Source of the DNA: Gadus chalcogrammus
Lineage: Eukaryota > Chordata > Actinopteri > Gadiformes > Gadidae
Direction: 5' to 3'
Assembly (NCBI RefSeq): GCF_026213295.1
Contig: NC_079415.1
Span: 28,683,681-28,747,680, forward strand
DNA: 64,000 nucleotides
Each line of letters opens with the position of its first letter. The first letter of the stretch is position 1. Made by a program: the position numbers and the translations under genes. Positions 1 to 10,499 of this stretch are shown here, piece after piece. The notes beneath the pieces are model-generated. The model ran no database searches and was not told the DNA's origin. It worked only from the letters and a program-made list of their open reading frames with translations.

Positions 1-259
1 TGTCACCGGTAACACGGCAACCCTGGTACCCAGCACTATTCAAACCACACTCAAGCTTATGGTTATTGTCCCCACCACCACTTCTAAAATCAAACTGACG
101 CCCTTGCCAGCATGGCCCTACTGCACTCCCTCAGTACCTACAGCAGCCTTCGCATCACCTGCAAAAGCCTCCTCTTGCAGTGCCAGCACCAAATTCATAC
201 CAACACGCTCCAATGGTGCTTCCACATGCTGATACCGCAAAGGGTATCAGCATGCTGTC

Positions 260-720
260 GTGCCCGCACCAGATATGTGTCAGCTTCCACCGGTGTCAGT
301 GGCACAGCCAACCACAGAGGATCTCTACCAACATGTGGAACATTTTCGGCGGTGCCATGTCCTCCCATTCAGAAGTGAGAAGCTGAACACAGGATCACCT
401 CAGGACCAAGAAGCCGTGAAAATCTTGGAATCCCAGACCGAACGGGTCCGAGTCGGAGACCCTCTTCGACACGCAACGCCATTTATAGCCGCCAAGGAAT
501 CACCATGGCTGAAGACTAGAAAAGAGGCAGTCATGGCAAACCCCCGTAGTATGGGAGGGTGACTGGCGGCGAACCCAGCCAAGGCCCAGCTCTACAAAGC
601 TGAAATCAAGAAGCTCATTGAAGGAGGGTGCATTGTCAAGCTTAACCCAGCGAAGTTGAGAAGCTGCATCTTCTGTGGCCTCACCACAACAAGTCCAGTA
701 CTGACCATACCTGACACTGC
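260..720 (+). pseudogene. BEL/Pao-type retroelement pol fragment, broken
   Basis: The translation carries the stretch that precedes the reverse transcriptase core in BEL/Pao elements: a leader with 'RHATPF' and 'RKEAVMANP', then, after a stop at about 560 and in another frame, 'KAQLYKAEIKKLIEGG', which matches the usual 'Y..EI.KL...G' helix. The order and spacing fit the family. The frame is interrupted and no catalytic reverse-transcriptase motif is present, so this is a dead fragment. Neither LTR is visible beside it. The upstream 1-260 looks like more of the same element but I cannot assign it. Family recognition is from memory of motif order, not from a search. Confidence 0.55.
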
Positions 721-1708
721 CCAGAACAAATATTTATTTTGATTTATACTTCTGAATTATGAATGACAACGTAATAAAATGGTTGATTTAATTTGAAATT
801 TACAAAATTAGAAGGTATATATTCTGATGGTTTATTGTCGTAAACACAACAATTACAAAGGCAGTCGCTGGCAATGAAAATTGCGTCTCAGGCTCAAAGT
901 GTCTCAAAGTGCAATATAAAAAGAAAGAGTGCGATACCTAATCAAACAAAAATAAATAAAAAAACTACGATACTGGACATATAAACTAAAATATTGAAAT
1001 AATAATTAGAATCAAATAGAAATATAGTAATAAATTGTAATGTATAAATAGATGCAGCATAAACAGATTTTATACAGATGTTTACTGTTATAAATTGGCT
1101 GGGAGGAGGGCATTAACCTGGCAAGTTGCCCGCTGACTTGTCGGTTGTACTTGCTGCTGACTGAGCACAGCGTCTTTTTAAAAAAGTAGATCAATACGCC
1201 GCTTGTATTTTTTTCTATAACAGAAATTTCAAACTTGAGGTCCATTGTACAAATAAACCTTGTTTACAAAAATTTACAAAATATGTCGGAAATCTATCGG
1301 AGGGTCAGTCGATACATAGTTTCACAAGCGAGATATGTAGCAACTCTATTATTAAACTAGTGATCAGATGCAGCCTTTTGTGGTTGCTATAGAAACTAAT
1401 TAACTACAGCTGAGCTTACGTTATTCAGCGTAGTTCTAAACATTGACTATATAGGCTATTCATTAATTTGAGTTTGATGTATCTAACAAAAATAGCCCAA
1501 GTATAATGGCTAAATAATTTTGTTATAAATTAATTGCAAATCAAATAATTTTTGAATAAGGAATGCATGCTTGATCGACCGTAATTAAAGGGGACTACTT
1601 TTTGAGAGAGATGAACTCAAACAGAATAAGCATGCAATACAAATAAGAAAAAGCATTGTTCTTAGTATTGTTGTTTTATTATGTTGGCATGCAAGAAGTA
1701 GAATAAAC
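721..1708. other. AT-rich stretch with no recognisable gene
   Basis: About 1 kb of AT-rich sequence with only short chance open frames, such as one on the minus strand at 1012-1245. No splice-supported exon, terminal repeats or RNA gene were seen. Confidence 0.5.
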
Positions 1709-1838
1709 GGGTAATCACTTTCAATGCAGGGCAATAAACAGTTTGATATGCCCGGCTCGTGGAAGGTTACCCCCCTAAGCCGTCCATGAGCCGGGCATAC
1801 CAAACAGTTTATTGCCCTGCCTCTCTGTGATTATCCCT
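1709..1838. repeat. Near-perfect fold-back (hairpin) element
   Basis: Two 38-base arms at 1726-1763 and 1783-1820 are reverse complements with two or three mismatches, around a loop of about 19 bases. The arms include the GCCCGGCTC / GAGCCGGGC core. Weaker complementarity extends outward (GTAATCAC on the left, GTGATTAT on the right), giving an imperfect palindrome of about 130 bases. It could be a tiny MITE or a foldback insertion. No transposase and no clear target duplication were seen. Confidence 0.75.
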
Positions 1839-1954
1839 TACATAGTGGTGAGTTTAGTTTCAGCACCCTCTGTAAGGGCTTACGGTTTAGGGCGGAGCAA
1901 CTGCTTGTCAGGATGCTCTCTATGGTGCACCTGTAGAAGTTTAAATTTGTATTT

Positions 1955-2269
1955 AGTAGAATAGATACATTCTCAACATGTATTGTAGTAAATAACTCTC
2001 TGAATAATAGCTTCCTCCCTCCCATCTCCCTCCCTCTCCCTCTTTCCTTTAGTGAGGCTGACAGTCGTGTGTCTCTTTGTCATCAGGATTAGACCTGTGT
2101 CTTCCATTGGCATGGTGAATTAAAGTTCACAAATCTCTGCCTCTCTCTTTCTGTCCCCTCTCCTGTTACCACCATATCTCTGCTCTCTTTCCCTCTCTTC
2201 TTTCACTCTTTTTCTCGCTGCCTCCCTTAATCTCTCTCTCTCCATCTCACACTGTATATGGTGCGTGTG

Positions 2270-2307
<38 letters not shown>

Positions 2308-3068
2308 TCTCTCTCTCTCTCTCTCTCTGAATTCTGGATGTGCATGATTCAAAAAAGCATCAACCACTTTTCTTCTACTATCCACCTCCTTCTCATCAGC
2401 TTTGCAGTATATCAACCCCGGTTCTTCACTGACACATCCCCAGATCGCTCCTTGACCTCCGCTCAACTCCGTCCTCTGCTATCGCCCTTCCACCTCCTGA
2501 TTTGCATGCGTTCTCCTCTTTGCATTTATTTAAATTACATTGTCGCTATCTACGTTTGGTTCCACCTCTGCTGATGGGAACAGGTTTTGGACACACAATG
2601 TTTGTCCCCAACAGCGTTTGTATCTAAGTTACTGAAGTTTCGAGTTTAACTTCCTTGGCTGTTAAAACCACCAAGAAATGTCCTGTTACAGGCAAAGTAA
2701 AGTCAAGTCAATTGTTTTTGTTTACCTCTGAATCACAGTTAATCTGGCAAATCAACATAAAATCACCACAATGTCTCTCCTTATGCACCAGCTCTGTGTT
2801 TTTCTGCTTTTAAATATTTAACATATATGGACTCCACAAAGAAGAGGAGCACACACATCAACACATTTGATAGCTTAAAAGGCAGACTGAAAGTTGAAAC
2901 TTCATTAAACTGCGTGTACGTGGGGGCGGAGCCAGGTGTTAGAGGAGGAGAGGAGAGGACGTTTTGTTCAGGAAACAATAATTAAAAGTTCATAGAAACC
3001 AAAGCCACCTGACGTTGAATACAGGGAATTTTGGAACAAATAGTCAGACTGACAGAAACCACAGGAAG
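1955..3068 (+). promoter_or_regulatory. TRIM 5' region (unit A) with non-coding first exon
   Basis: This segment is homologous to 7260-8400 and partly to 50800-51032, the regions upstream of other TRIM copies. Shared blocks include 'CTCCTGATTTG', 'CAGGTTTTGGAC', 'AAATCACC..AATGTCT' and 'GGAGCCAGGTGTTAG'. It ends in a good splice donor (ACAGGAAG followed by GTGAGT at 3069), and the matching acceptor (TCTGTCTAG at 3840-3850) lies just before the TRIM start codon. The last 120 bases or so are therefore probably a 5' UTR exon. The transcription start is not visible. Confidence 0.6.
2268..2330. repeat. (CT)n microsatellite
   Basis: Almost uninterrupted CT dinucleotides inside a wider pyrimidine-rich tract at about 2030-2330. 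The Ser/Leu-rich and Arg/Glu-rich open frames over it are artefacts of the repeat. Confidence 0.95.
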
Positions 3069-3850
3069 GTGAGTAAAAAAGCACAACTTTGGAAGAAGAT
3101 TAAAACCTCTCTTTCTGTTATAGAGCTCGTAAGTTGCATGATTCCGTTTCCGGTACGTTGGACCTTCATGATCGATTAGGCTACTCATAATGCATTTGGA
3201 AGACCAAATGAAAACGATTTTCAGGTCCCGTTTGAATTGCCATGAATGTCACATACGTTTTCCGTGAATTTATAATTTATAATTTTTCGTAATTTTTTTT
3301 GCAATGAATGCTACAATTTAGCGGGTATGTTTGATATGGTTAGGTTTTGTGTGACAGCGCTTTGTGGACTACAACTCATTTCTGCTCTCGACGCGTAAGA
3401 ACAGACCATCTTGCTGGAATGGTGACATATGGGTACAAAACACGCAGGCATCTTGATCTGATGTTTCCTATGGATGGCTCCGTAGATTGTGGAACAAGAC
3501 GCAGCATCAGCAACGTGATTTGAGAAGTGGAGGGAATGTGTTATGACGTCACATCGGCGATATGCAGTCTTTCTTGTTTCGTCTTTTCCACAGCCTTAAG
3601 CCGAAGAATCATGCAATAAACTGTCAAACTCTTTGCGTGAAAAATTATTATTTAGACACACGCAAAACATATCTGTCATCCAAGGCATTTGATGACTGGG
3701 ACCAGAAAATAATGAATAACTTGCAAATTGACTCAGATTCAAATTTTCTGGGGGATTTAGCGGAAGGGGCGGGACTTACATGCTCTATGGTCATGGAATT
3801 AGAAAAATAATGGTATTGCTCGTTACATAAACCTTGTTGTCTCTGTCTAG
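3069..3850 (+). other. Intron in the 5' UTR of the first TRIM gene
   Basis: Bounded by GTGAGT at 3069 and CTGTCTAG ending at 3850. The open frame at 3562-3810 inside it has no recognisable domain and is probably chance. Apart from AT-rich tracts near 3260-3320 nothing else was identified. Confidence 0.55.
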
Positions 3851-3852
3851 GA

Positions 3853-4932
3853 ATGGCCTCTGTCAAACGTTCCCGGTCTGAAGAGAACTTTTCATGTTCC
3901 ATCTGTCTGAATGTGTTCAGCAGCCCAGTTTCCACGCCATGTGGACACAACTTCTGCAGAACCTGTATTAATAAATTCTGGGATGGACAATTTCAGTACA
4001 AATGTCCAGTTTGCAACAAGATGTTCCACACTAGACCTGATCTACAGGTCAATACCCTCTTATCAGAGATGGCTGCTCAGTTTAGACCGTCCGTACGAAT
4101 AAAAAAGCATCGATGTGTTGAAGCAGGAGAAGTTCCCTGTGACGTCTGTACTGGGACCCAGCTGAAGGACGTGAAGTCCTGCCTTGTGTGTTTCACCTCT
4201 TACTGCCAAACCCACCTGGAGCCACATCAGAGAGTTGCATCCCTGATGAGACATCGGCTGGTCGAGCCAATGGACCGTCTGGAAGACAGGATGTGTAAGA
4301 AACACAATCAACTACTGGAGCTCTTCTGCAAGACTGAACAGGTGTGTGTGTGTCAGTTCTGCACAGAGGGTGACCACAGATCCCATCCTGTTGTACCTCT
4401 AAAGGAGGAATATGAAGTGAAGATGGCCCAGCTGGGGAAGATAGAGGCTGAACTTCCGCAGATTATCCAGGAGAGAAAACTAAAGATTAAGGAGATAAAA
4501 GACACCGTAGAATTGAGCAAGAAAGATGCAAACAGAGAGATAGCCGATGGTGTGCAGGTCCTCACTGCTTTGATGCGTCGCGTTAAAAAGTGCAGAGATG
4601 ATTTCAACCAAACAGTTAAAGAGAAACTCAAAACCACAGAGAAACAAGCTGAAGACCTCATCAAAGAGCTGGAGCAGGAAATAGAAGATCTGACCAATAG
4701 AAGCTTAAAGGTGAAGCCACTCTCACACACTAAAGACCCCCTCCACTTCCTCCAGGCCTTCAGATCCCTGAAGGATCCTCCACACACCAGGGACTGGACA
4801 ACGGTGGAGGTCCGTCCTCCGTCATACGTAGGGACCTTGAGGAGATCCCTGGATCAGCTGGTGGAGATGAAGAACATGGAGATGAAGAAGCTGAGTGATG
4901 CTAAACTGAAGAGGGTCCAGCGAATGAAGTAG
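3853..4932 (+). CDS. Bloodthirsty-type TRIM protein, RING/B-box/coiled coil (TRIM copy 1)
   Basis: A 359-residue open frame. Residues 15-54 form a complete C3HC4 RING (C15, C18, C30, H32, C35, C38, C51, C54), so it could act as an E3 ubiquitin ligase. B-box 1 follows at about 97-130 ('VPCDVCTG', then C-x2-C), B-box 2 at about 148-178 ('CKKH..LLELFCKTEQVCVC..C'), and a charged coiled coil at about 185-290. The wording is that of the fish bloodthirsty (bty/btr, TRIM39-like) group, known as an expanded innate-immunity family. The start was chosen because the ATG lies two bases after a clear splice acceptor and just ahead of the RING. The frame stops at TAG 4930-4932 exactly where the B30.2 domain should begin; the domain continues out of frame downstream. 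The product would be a RING-B-box-coiled-coil protein without the ligand-recognition domain, or the locus is a young pseudogene. Confidence 0.85.
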   Translation: MASVKRSRSEENFSCSICLNVFSSPVSTPCGHNFCRTCINKFWDGQFQYKCPVCNKMFHTRPDLQVNTLLSEMAAQFRPSVRIKKHRCVEAGEVPCDVCTGTQLKDVKSCLVCFTSYCQTHLEPHQRVASLMRHRLVEPMDRLEDRMCKKHNQLLELFCKTEQVCVCQFCTEGDHRSHPVVPLKEEYEVKMAQLGKIEAELPQIIQERKLKIKEIKDTVELSKKDANREIADGVQVLTALMRRVKKCRDDFNQTVKEKLKTTEKQAEDLIKELEQEIEDLTNRSLKVKPLSHTKDPLHFLQAFRSLKDPPHTRDWTTVEVRPPSYVGTLRRSLDQLVEMKNMEMKKLSDAKLKRVQRMK

Positions 4933-5413
4933 ATGTGACTCTGGATCCTTATGCAGCTCATCCCTGGCTCTTCCTGTCTGAGGATGGGAAACAAGTACAT
5001 AATGGAAATGAAGAAAAGGGACTCATAGACAACTAAGAGACTTCGACAATATAAATGTCTTCTTACGAGGCAGAGCTTCTCCTCAGGGAGATTTTACTTT
5101 GAGGTCCAGGTTGAAGACAAGACTCAATGGCGTTTAGGAGTGGCCAGAGAGTCCATCAACAGAAAAGGTCAGACCATAGTGACCCCTGAGTCCAGTTATT
5201 GGTCTCTTTACTTTTACAAAGATGGGTTTATTTAGAGATGACCCTGCTGTCCTTCTCACTATGGGAGCTGAGCTCCAGAAGGTGGGGGTGAAGGTTGATT
5301 ATGATGTGGGTCTGGTCTCCTTCTATGATGTGGAAGCCAGGGTTCATATCTACTCTGTTACTGGCTGCACCTATACCGAGCCTCTTTTCATTCCTCGGTC
5401 CAGGTGTACATAA
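4925..5413 (+). pseudogene. Decayed PRY-SPRY (B30.2) domain of TRIM copy 1
   Basis: Continuing without an intron, another frame reads 'EVDVTLDPYAAHPWLFLSE', the canonical PRY start, until a TAA at about 5033. Later frames give 'FYFEVQVEDKTQW' followed by 'LGVARESINRKG', and then 'KVGVKVDYDVGLVSFYDVEA' and 'YSVTGCTYTEPL', all hallmark bty-type SPRY strands. At least one frameshift at the coiled-coil/PRY junction and several stops (for example the TAG in 5234-5236) break it. A polyadenylation signal AATAAA sits at 5482-5487. Confidence 0.85.
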
Positions 5414-5481
5414 TAGAGGTAGAAACTCTGCCCCCCTGATCATCTCACCTGTCAATCAAACAGACTAGGACTTTGTTTGAT

Positions 5482-5487
5482 AATAAA
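5482..5487 (+). terminator. Candidate polyadenylation signal of TRIM copy 1
   Basis: AATAAA about 70 bases after the end of the B30.2 remnant. Position is sensible for the gene; usage is inferred. Confidence 0.45.
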
Positions 5488-5580
5488 ATAATCATAACAA
5501 CTAATGTTGTTTCCTGAATTAGAATCTCCACTATGTGAGATCTGAGAGAACTACTTTAATATTGTACTCTTCACTGTCAT

Positions 5581-6678
5581 TTAAAGGTCCCATGACATGC
5601 TATTTTATGTATTCTTTAATATAGGTATTAGTGGGCAACTAACACAGTATTCAAAGACGTTCCCGAAATTCAGCCGTGGTGCAGAGTTACAGCCACTCCG
5701 AGCCAGTCGCACATTGAGCTTCCCCCAAATGCGCTGTTTTGGTGTCTGTAGCTATAATGCAAATGAGGAGGAGCGAGGCGGGTCAAGGAGGAGGGTGGGG
5801 GTGTGGCCCTGAGCAGCTTGCAGCCACGGTACCATGCGCTCTGTTTACAGTGGATGTATCGCAATGGCGAGGCACACACAGCCTTTAGCCGTGTTCTGTA
5901 AATATTCTAGAACACACGGGAGTCCTCGAGCTCTATATCTAAATATTATCATATAGCCTACATAGATATCTATATCATATGATATATATTATAACGGCCA
6001 AAAGCTGGGTGAGCCGATATTATGAATCTCAAACGACCGCGTTGGGTTCTCCGACGTTCCTGGTTCTTCAACGTCCTCATCAATGTGAAGTAGACTGAAC
6101 CGCGACAAGGAGGAGAAAGGGATCGTTGCCGGGCAGCGCTTAGGCACCTCCGCCTCCGTTCTCAACCTTGGCTGAGATAACCCCCAATACGAGTCTCGTT
6201 GTAGAAATACCAGAGACGAGAGTCCGACAGAACGGTTATCCAAATAACAAGGAAGTGTACAACACTTGCGTTACAGTCCTGGAGCTCTATATCTAAATAA
6301 TATCATATAATACATAGAAATCTATATCATTTCATACATATTATCACGGCCAAAAGCTGTGTGCGCCTCCAGACGATATAATGAATCACAAACGACTTTG
6401 TCGGGTTCTGCAACGTCTCTGGTTCTTCCACTTTCACATCAACCTGAAGTCGACTGAACCGCGCGCTGCCTGCTGCCCGCTGCCCGCTGCCGGGCGATGG
6501 TGCCTCGCGGCAACCGGCGGCATGACGCAGTTCATGTACTTCAGCCAGTCAAAGCCAAAGTTCCTTTCCCCCAATTCCTTCTCAACCATGGCTGAGATAA
6601 CCCCCAATACGAGTCTCGTTGTGGAAATACAAGACACGTCAAAGAACCGACAAGAAACACTTGCGTTACAGTGTGTGT

Positions 6679-6727
<49 letters not shown>

Positions 6728-7010
6728 CATGTGGCGCTAGCACGGTCGAGTCTCATTGGCGGGCCAACGTCTCTGGGCGGGCCAGGCAGAGTAAGGGGAG
6801 GAGCTGAGATTCCTGATGACGTCATGAATACAGACATTCCAAATCAGCGCGCTTGAGCCTCCGTTTTTTCAAAGGCGAGCAGAACAGCTAGTGCTCGTTT
6901 TACACCAAACGCAAGTTTTAGCCATTGGGGGACCATAGGCAGGCTAGGGGAACTCATATTTATGTTAGAAAACCTCATAAAGTGAGATTTTCATGTCATG
7001 GGACCTTTAA
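5581..7010. mobile_element. TTAA-flanked non-autonomous DNA element, family 1, copy 1
   Basis: Begins TTAA-AGGTCCCATGACATG and ends with the reverse complement CATGTCATGGGACCT-TTAA. The second copy at 42316-43935 shares the termini and interior. TTAA at both ends is the target-site signature of piggyBac-type transposition. There is no transposase. The interior holds a diverged direct duplication (about 5920-6240 versus 6275-6560, sharing 'GAGCTCTATATCTAAATA' and the 'GACTGAACCGCG' block) and a (CA)n array at 6681-6729. It inserted just downstream of TRIM copy 1. Confidence 0.85.
6681..6729. repeat. (CA)n microsatellite inside the TTAA element
   Basis: Uninterrupted CA repeat; the orthologous array in the second element copy is about twice as long. 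Confidence 0.95.
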
Positions 7011-7259
7011 CAAAGAGAAATTCTGCAAGATAATAACCCTTACTGTTATTAAATATATTAATAATCTAATCATGATACATGATTAGATTACGTATACTAT
7101 ATTGATCAATGTCCGATAGACAGTAAAGGTTTGCAGCAAGTAGAAAATGTTGAAAATGTGTAGTATATATGTAAAATGTATGTGTGATTTTTATTTCAAT
7201 AAAAATTTACATAAAGTAGAATGGGGTCTCATTTTTGGTGGAATAGTTACATTCTCAGT

Positions 7260-8400
7260 ACAATATTTATTCTGTGGAATAGATACATTCTCAGTACAAT
7301 GTTTGCTCAGTAGAATAGCTACATTCTCCTTACTCTTCATCGCTCTCGCTCTCTCCCTCCTTCCCTCATTCTCTCTCTCAGATCGCTGTTCAAACCACCG
7401 TGGTGCTATCCATAGCACCGGCTCCTTGACCTGTGCACTCAGGTTGATTTCTCCTGTGACCTTTTTCTACCTGCCTTTTCACCTGCCTGCCCATGTCCCT
7501 CGCCCGCTGTGCTGCTCACCTCAGCTCCGTCCTCCGCCATCGCCTTTCCACCTCCTGATTTGTCATTCTCCTCCCCCACTTTCCCCTACTACAAAAAAAC
7601 ACCTTTGCGTGAATTTAAATTCCCTTGTTGCTGTCTGCGTTTGCTCTGCTGATGGTAACAGGTTTTGGACTCACAATGTTTCCCCTGACAGCAACGATAT
7701 CAAGGTTGTTGACGTTTCGAGTCTAACCTTATGTTGGTCTTGTGTTATTATGCAAGAATATCCATGTTTTCTATGGGCTGTGATCTGTGTTGTCTCAAGT
7801 GTTGGGCAAGTTACTTTAAACCTAATATATTACCTGTGTAATTACCCCCAACCCTTGTTGTCTCTTGATTGTGAACTCGTTGGTCTGGTTTGTCTGCCCT
7901 ACCCTGAGTCCCATGATGCAGCTGTTTTATGAGGTTAAAGTCTGGGAGATAAGCCTTATGTAACTACCAGTGATGGCTCAATATTAATTAAAAACCGTAT
8001 AACATATTTAACCTAGGCACACATGGAGAGGGTTGTTTTCATAAAGACTGTCGAGAAAATACCAGTCAGGCAAAGTCGAGTCAAGCAAATTGTTTTTGTA
8101 TGGCTCTTAATTACAGATAATCTGTCAAATAACTATTAAATCACCACAATGTCTCTCGTTTTGGAACAGCTTTCTGTGTTTTGTCTTTTAAATATTTAAC
8201 ATATATTAACTCCACAAAGCGGAGCACACACATCAACATATTTGAAGTAGCCAACATAGTGCATGAATGCACCCAAAGTCAGAGTGTGAAAGTTGAAATG
8301 TCAGTGAATAGTGTGTCCATGGGGGCAGAGCCAGGGGTTAGGGGCGGAGTCAGGTGTTACAGGAGGAGGTTCATAGAAACCAAAGCAACCCGACGTGGAA
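7260..8400 (+). pseudogene. Orphan TRIM 5' region (unit B)
   Basis: Aligns by eye block for block with 1955-3010: 'GAATAGATACATTCTC', the CT-rich tract, the 'CTCCTGATTTG' block, 'CAGGTTTTGGAC', 'CGAGTC' and the segment from 'AAATCACCACAATGTCTC' to 'GAGCCAGG.GTTAG' and 'TTCATAGAAACCAAAGC'. After about 8400 the homology ends and no RING, B-box or B30.2 exon follows, so the coding part of this TRIM copy is missing. The long open frame at 7147-7932 has no domain and is not believed. Confidence 0.6.
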
Positions 8401-8783
8401 ATAACACCTTGTACCAGATGGAGAGGCACTGGCCTGTCCTTACATTAAGAAGTGTGTACACAGGTGTGTGCAAGAGAACACAGAGAAACTAGAATACACC
8501 AGCATTCTACATTCCTCCCTCTTGATCACGTTAAACGTAGTTTAAAGATAGGAGGATTCAGTGTATCTAATGGTAAACAATTAACTAAATCAACAAATGA
8601 AAGTATAAAATGCAATAGTAAACATTAAAAAGTATACAAATCATATACAAGGAAACCAGGTGTAGGCTACTTAAAAATAACAAACTGAGGTTACTCATGA
8701 TTAAACAAAAAAATGGAAAAAATTAATTAAATTGAATGTCCTGACACCTCCCTCTGCTTGGCAGTGAAGCTCTAACAACTTTA

Positions 8784-9300
8784 TTAGCTCTCACTGTTCC
8801 CAGCAGAAAAGTGGGTTGGAGCAGCAGCTGGAAAGTTCTGATGGACTAAATGACCCTTAGATCGAATGGTAGCATCACCCTTCAAATGTTCCTCTGTCCA
8901 AATCTCCAAAGCAGGCACTACAAAGGCGACATTACATGAACCACGGCAGTCAAGAGGCAGATATGAATAAGCATTCTGTCCACACACAAACATGGTTCTG
9001 TATACTGCAGGCAAGGCATCCGTAGATTTTACCACCAGATCCTTTTCTGATATGGCAACCTCTTCCTGTGCACACACATCCTGTCCTCCTCCCCCTGCGC
9101 CTAGGCCACGCCCCTGTGAGTGCCCTGTGTCGAAGGTGTGGGACGCTCTCACTCCTTGTCTCTCCATCGCCGTGTGTAGGTCCGTCAGCCGTCTCTCTGC
9201 CATATTCGCCATGTCTTTGCGCAGCTTCCTCCTTTATCACACGGATATCGTCGGCAAGCAGTTTGGTTTGATCTCCACTATGGCGACACATTAGTGCCAT
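8784..9300 (-). pseudogene. Unrecognised minus-strand open frame, possible retroelement remnant
   Basis: A 142-residue frame with Cys-rich 'YSYLPLDCRGSCNVAFVVPA'. That pattern is vaguely like the surface-protein region of fish endogenous retroelements, but I cannot assign it. An overlapping frame continues the N-terminal side. No splice sites and no neighbouring LTR are evident. Treat as unknown. Confidence 0.25.
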
Positions 9301-9379
9301 AATTCACTAATGTGATAAAAGATGCATTCGAGCGTATTATATTATTCCACACCCGTAGATATTAACTGCGAGCACGCAA

Positions 9380-9490
9380 ATGATCCCTGCGCGCGCGCAA
9401 ATTACCTCTGCGCGCGCAAAACAGCCTCTCGCGCGCGCAAATTACCTCAGCGCGCGCAAAACAGCCTCTCGCGCGTAACAGCCTCTCGCG
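9380..9490. repeat. CGCGCGCAAA short tandem motif
   Basis: About six spaced copies of GCGCGC(A/G)AA separated by ATTACCTC or ACAGCCTCTC spacers. It is a CpG-rich island in AT-rich surroundings. Confidence 0.75.
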
Positions 9491-9659
9491 AAAGATGTTT
9501 TTACGCTCGCTCGAATTTAATTTTGGCACTATGGGGGAGGGAACCAAGACAGGGCGGGCTTTCCTATGATTGGCCGTTTCTGAAGCGCGATATTTGATTG
9601 ACAGCCCTCCTCAGCCCTCCTCTCATTCAATTCTGAATTGTACAGTAAATGGCTGAAAC

Positions 9660-9716
9660 GATAGTTACATATTGTAACTCCAGATTTTATGAGTATAGGC
9701 GCAGCCTTATACTGAA
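9660..9716. mobile_element. DIRS terminal-repeat fragment
   Basis: The segment running from 'CGATAGTTACATATTGTAAC' through 'GAGTATAGGCGCAGCCTT' matches the DIRS terminal repeat at 41071-41123 with a few substitutions. Only this short end is present; the sequence then changes to BEL/Pao integrase. Confidence 0.7.
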
Positions 9717-9717
9717 T

Positions 9718-10350
9718 TTCTTATGAATCCCCCAGCAGCAAGTCATATGGGTGGCGCCTGGGAGAGGCAAATAAGAAGTGTAAGAAGTGTTCTGACAGTT
9801 ATTCTCGACCAGTCGTCAAAAAGGCTTGATAGCGCCTCCCTAAGGACCTTCCTGTATGAGGTTATGGCCATCATTAACAGCAGACCTCTTACTACTGAAC
9901 ATTTGAATGACCCATCCGGACCCGAACTTTAACCCCAAACCATATCCTTACCATGAAGCCAACTGTTATTCTACCCCCACCCGGACAATTTATCAAAGAA
10001 GATCTTTATCTTCAGAAGAGGTGGCGTCGAGTCCAGTATTTGGCCAATGAGTTTTGGGTTCGTTGGAAGAAAGAATACCTATTGAGCTTGCAACCATGAC
10101 AAAAATGGCAAAAGAAGAGAAGAGACTCAAAGGTCAACGACATTGTCCTTCTACAAGATGATCTGGCAACACGCAATGAGTGGAAGTTAGCCCGTGTCAC
10201 AGAAGTCTATCCAGGGTTAGACAGTAAAGTCAGAAAGCTAAGATTTTTGGTTAGCAACACCACATTTGCCAAAAGGGGAAACCCACAGTTAAAACTGTGT
10301 TTCTTGAGAGACCAATACATAAGGTTGTTACTCTGCTTGAGGCAGACTAG
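9718..10350 (+). pseudogene. BEL/Pao integrase C-terminus plus DUF5641, broken
   Basis: The frame at 9723 reads 'PPAASHMGGAWERQIRSVR', the 'NPP.ASH.GG.WER.IRSV' signature of BEL/Pao integrases, then 'INSRPLT'. After a stop at about 9930, other frames continue with 'LQKRWRRVQYLANEFW' and 'NDIVLLQDD..RNEWKLARV', the DUF5641-type C-terminal domain. Stops at about 9930 and 10098 kill it. It lies just 5' of a probable 3' LTR. The usual product would join retroelement cDNA to chromosomal DNA. Confidence 0.8.
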
Positions 10351-10499
10351 AGTGTTAATGTTTGCTTGACATTTCATGAGGAAGGCTTGACATGCTGTTA
10401 ATTTTAAAACCAGAACTATTTCATTTGTATATTAAAGTTTTACAAAAATATTTAGTTTAGAGAAATCCCACATTACTGGTTTGTGTGATTTGGTGGGAG

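Noticed and set aside
3562..3810. 82-residue open frame ahead of TRIM copy 1
   Set aside because: Lies in the predicted 5' intron and has no recognisable domain or splice support.
7147..7932. 261-residue open frame
   Set aside because: Overlaps the duplicated non-coding TRIM 5' region; low-complexity hydrophobic sequence without domain, and not conserved as a frame in unit A.
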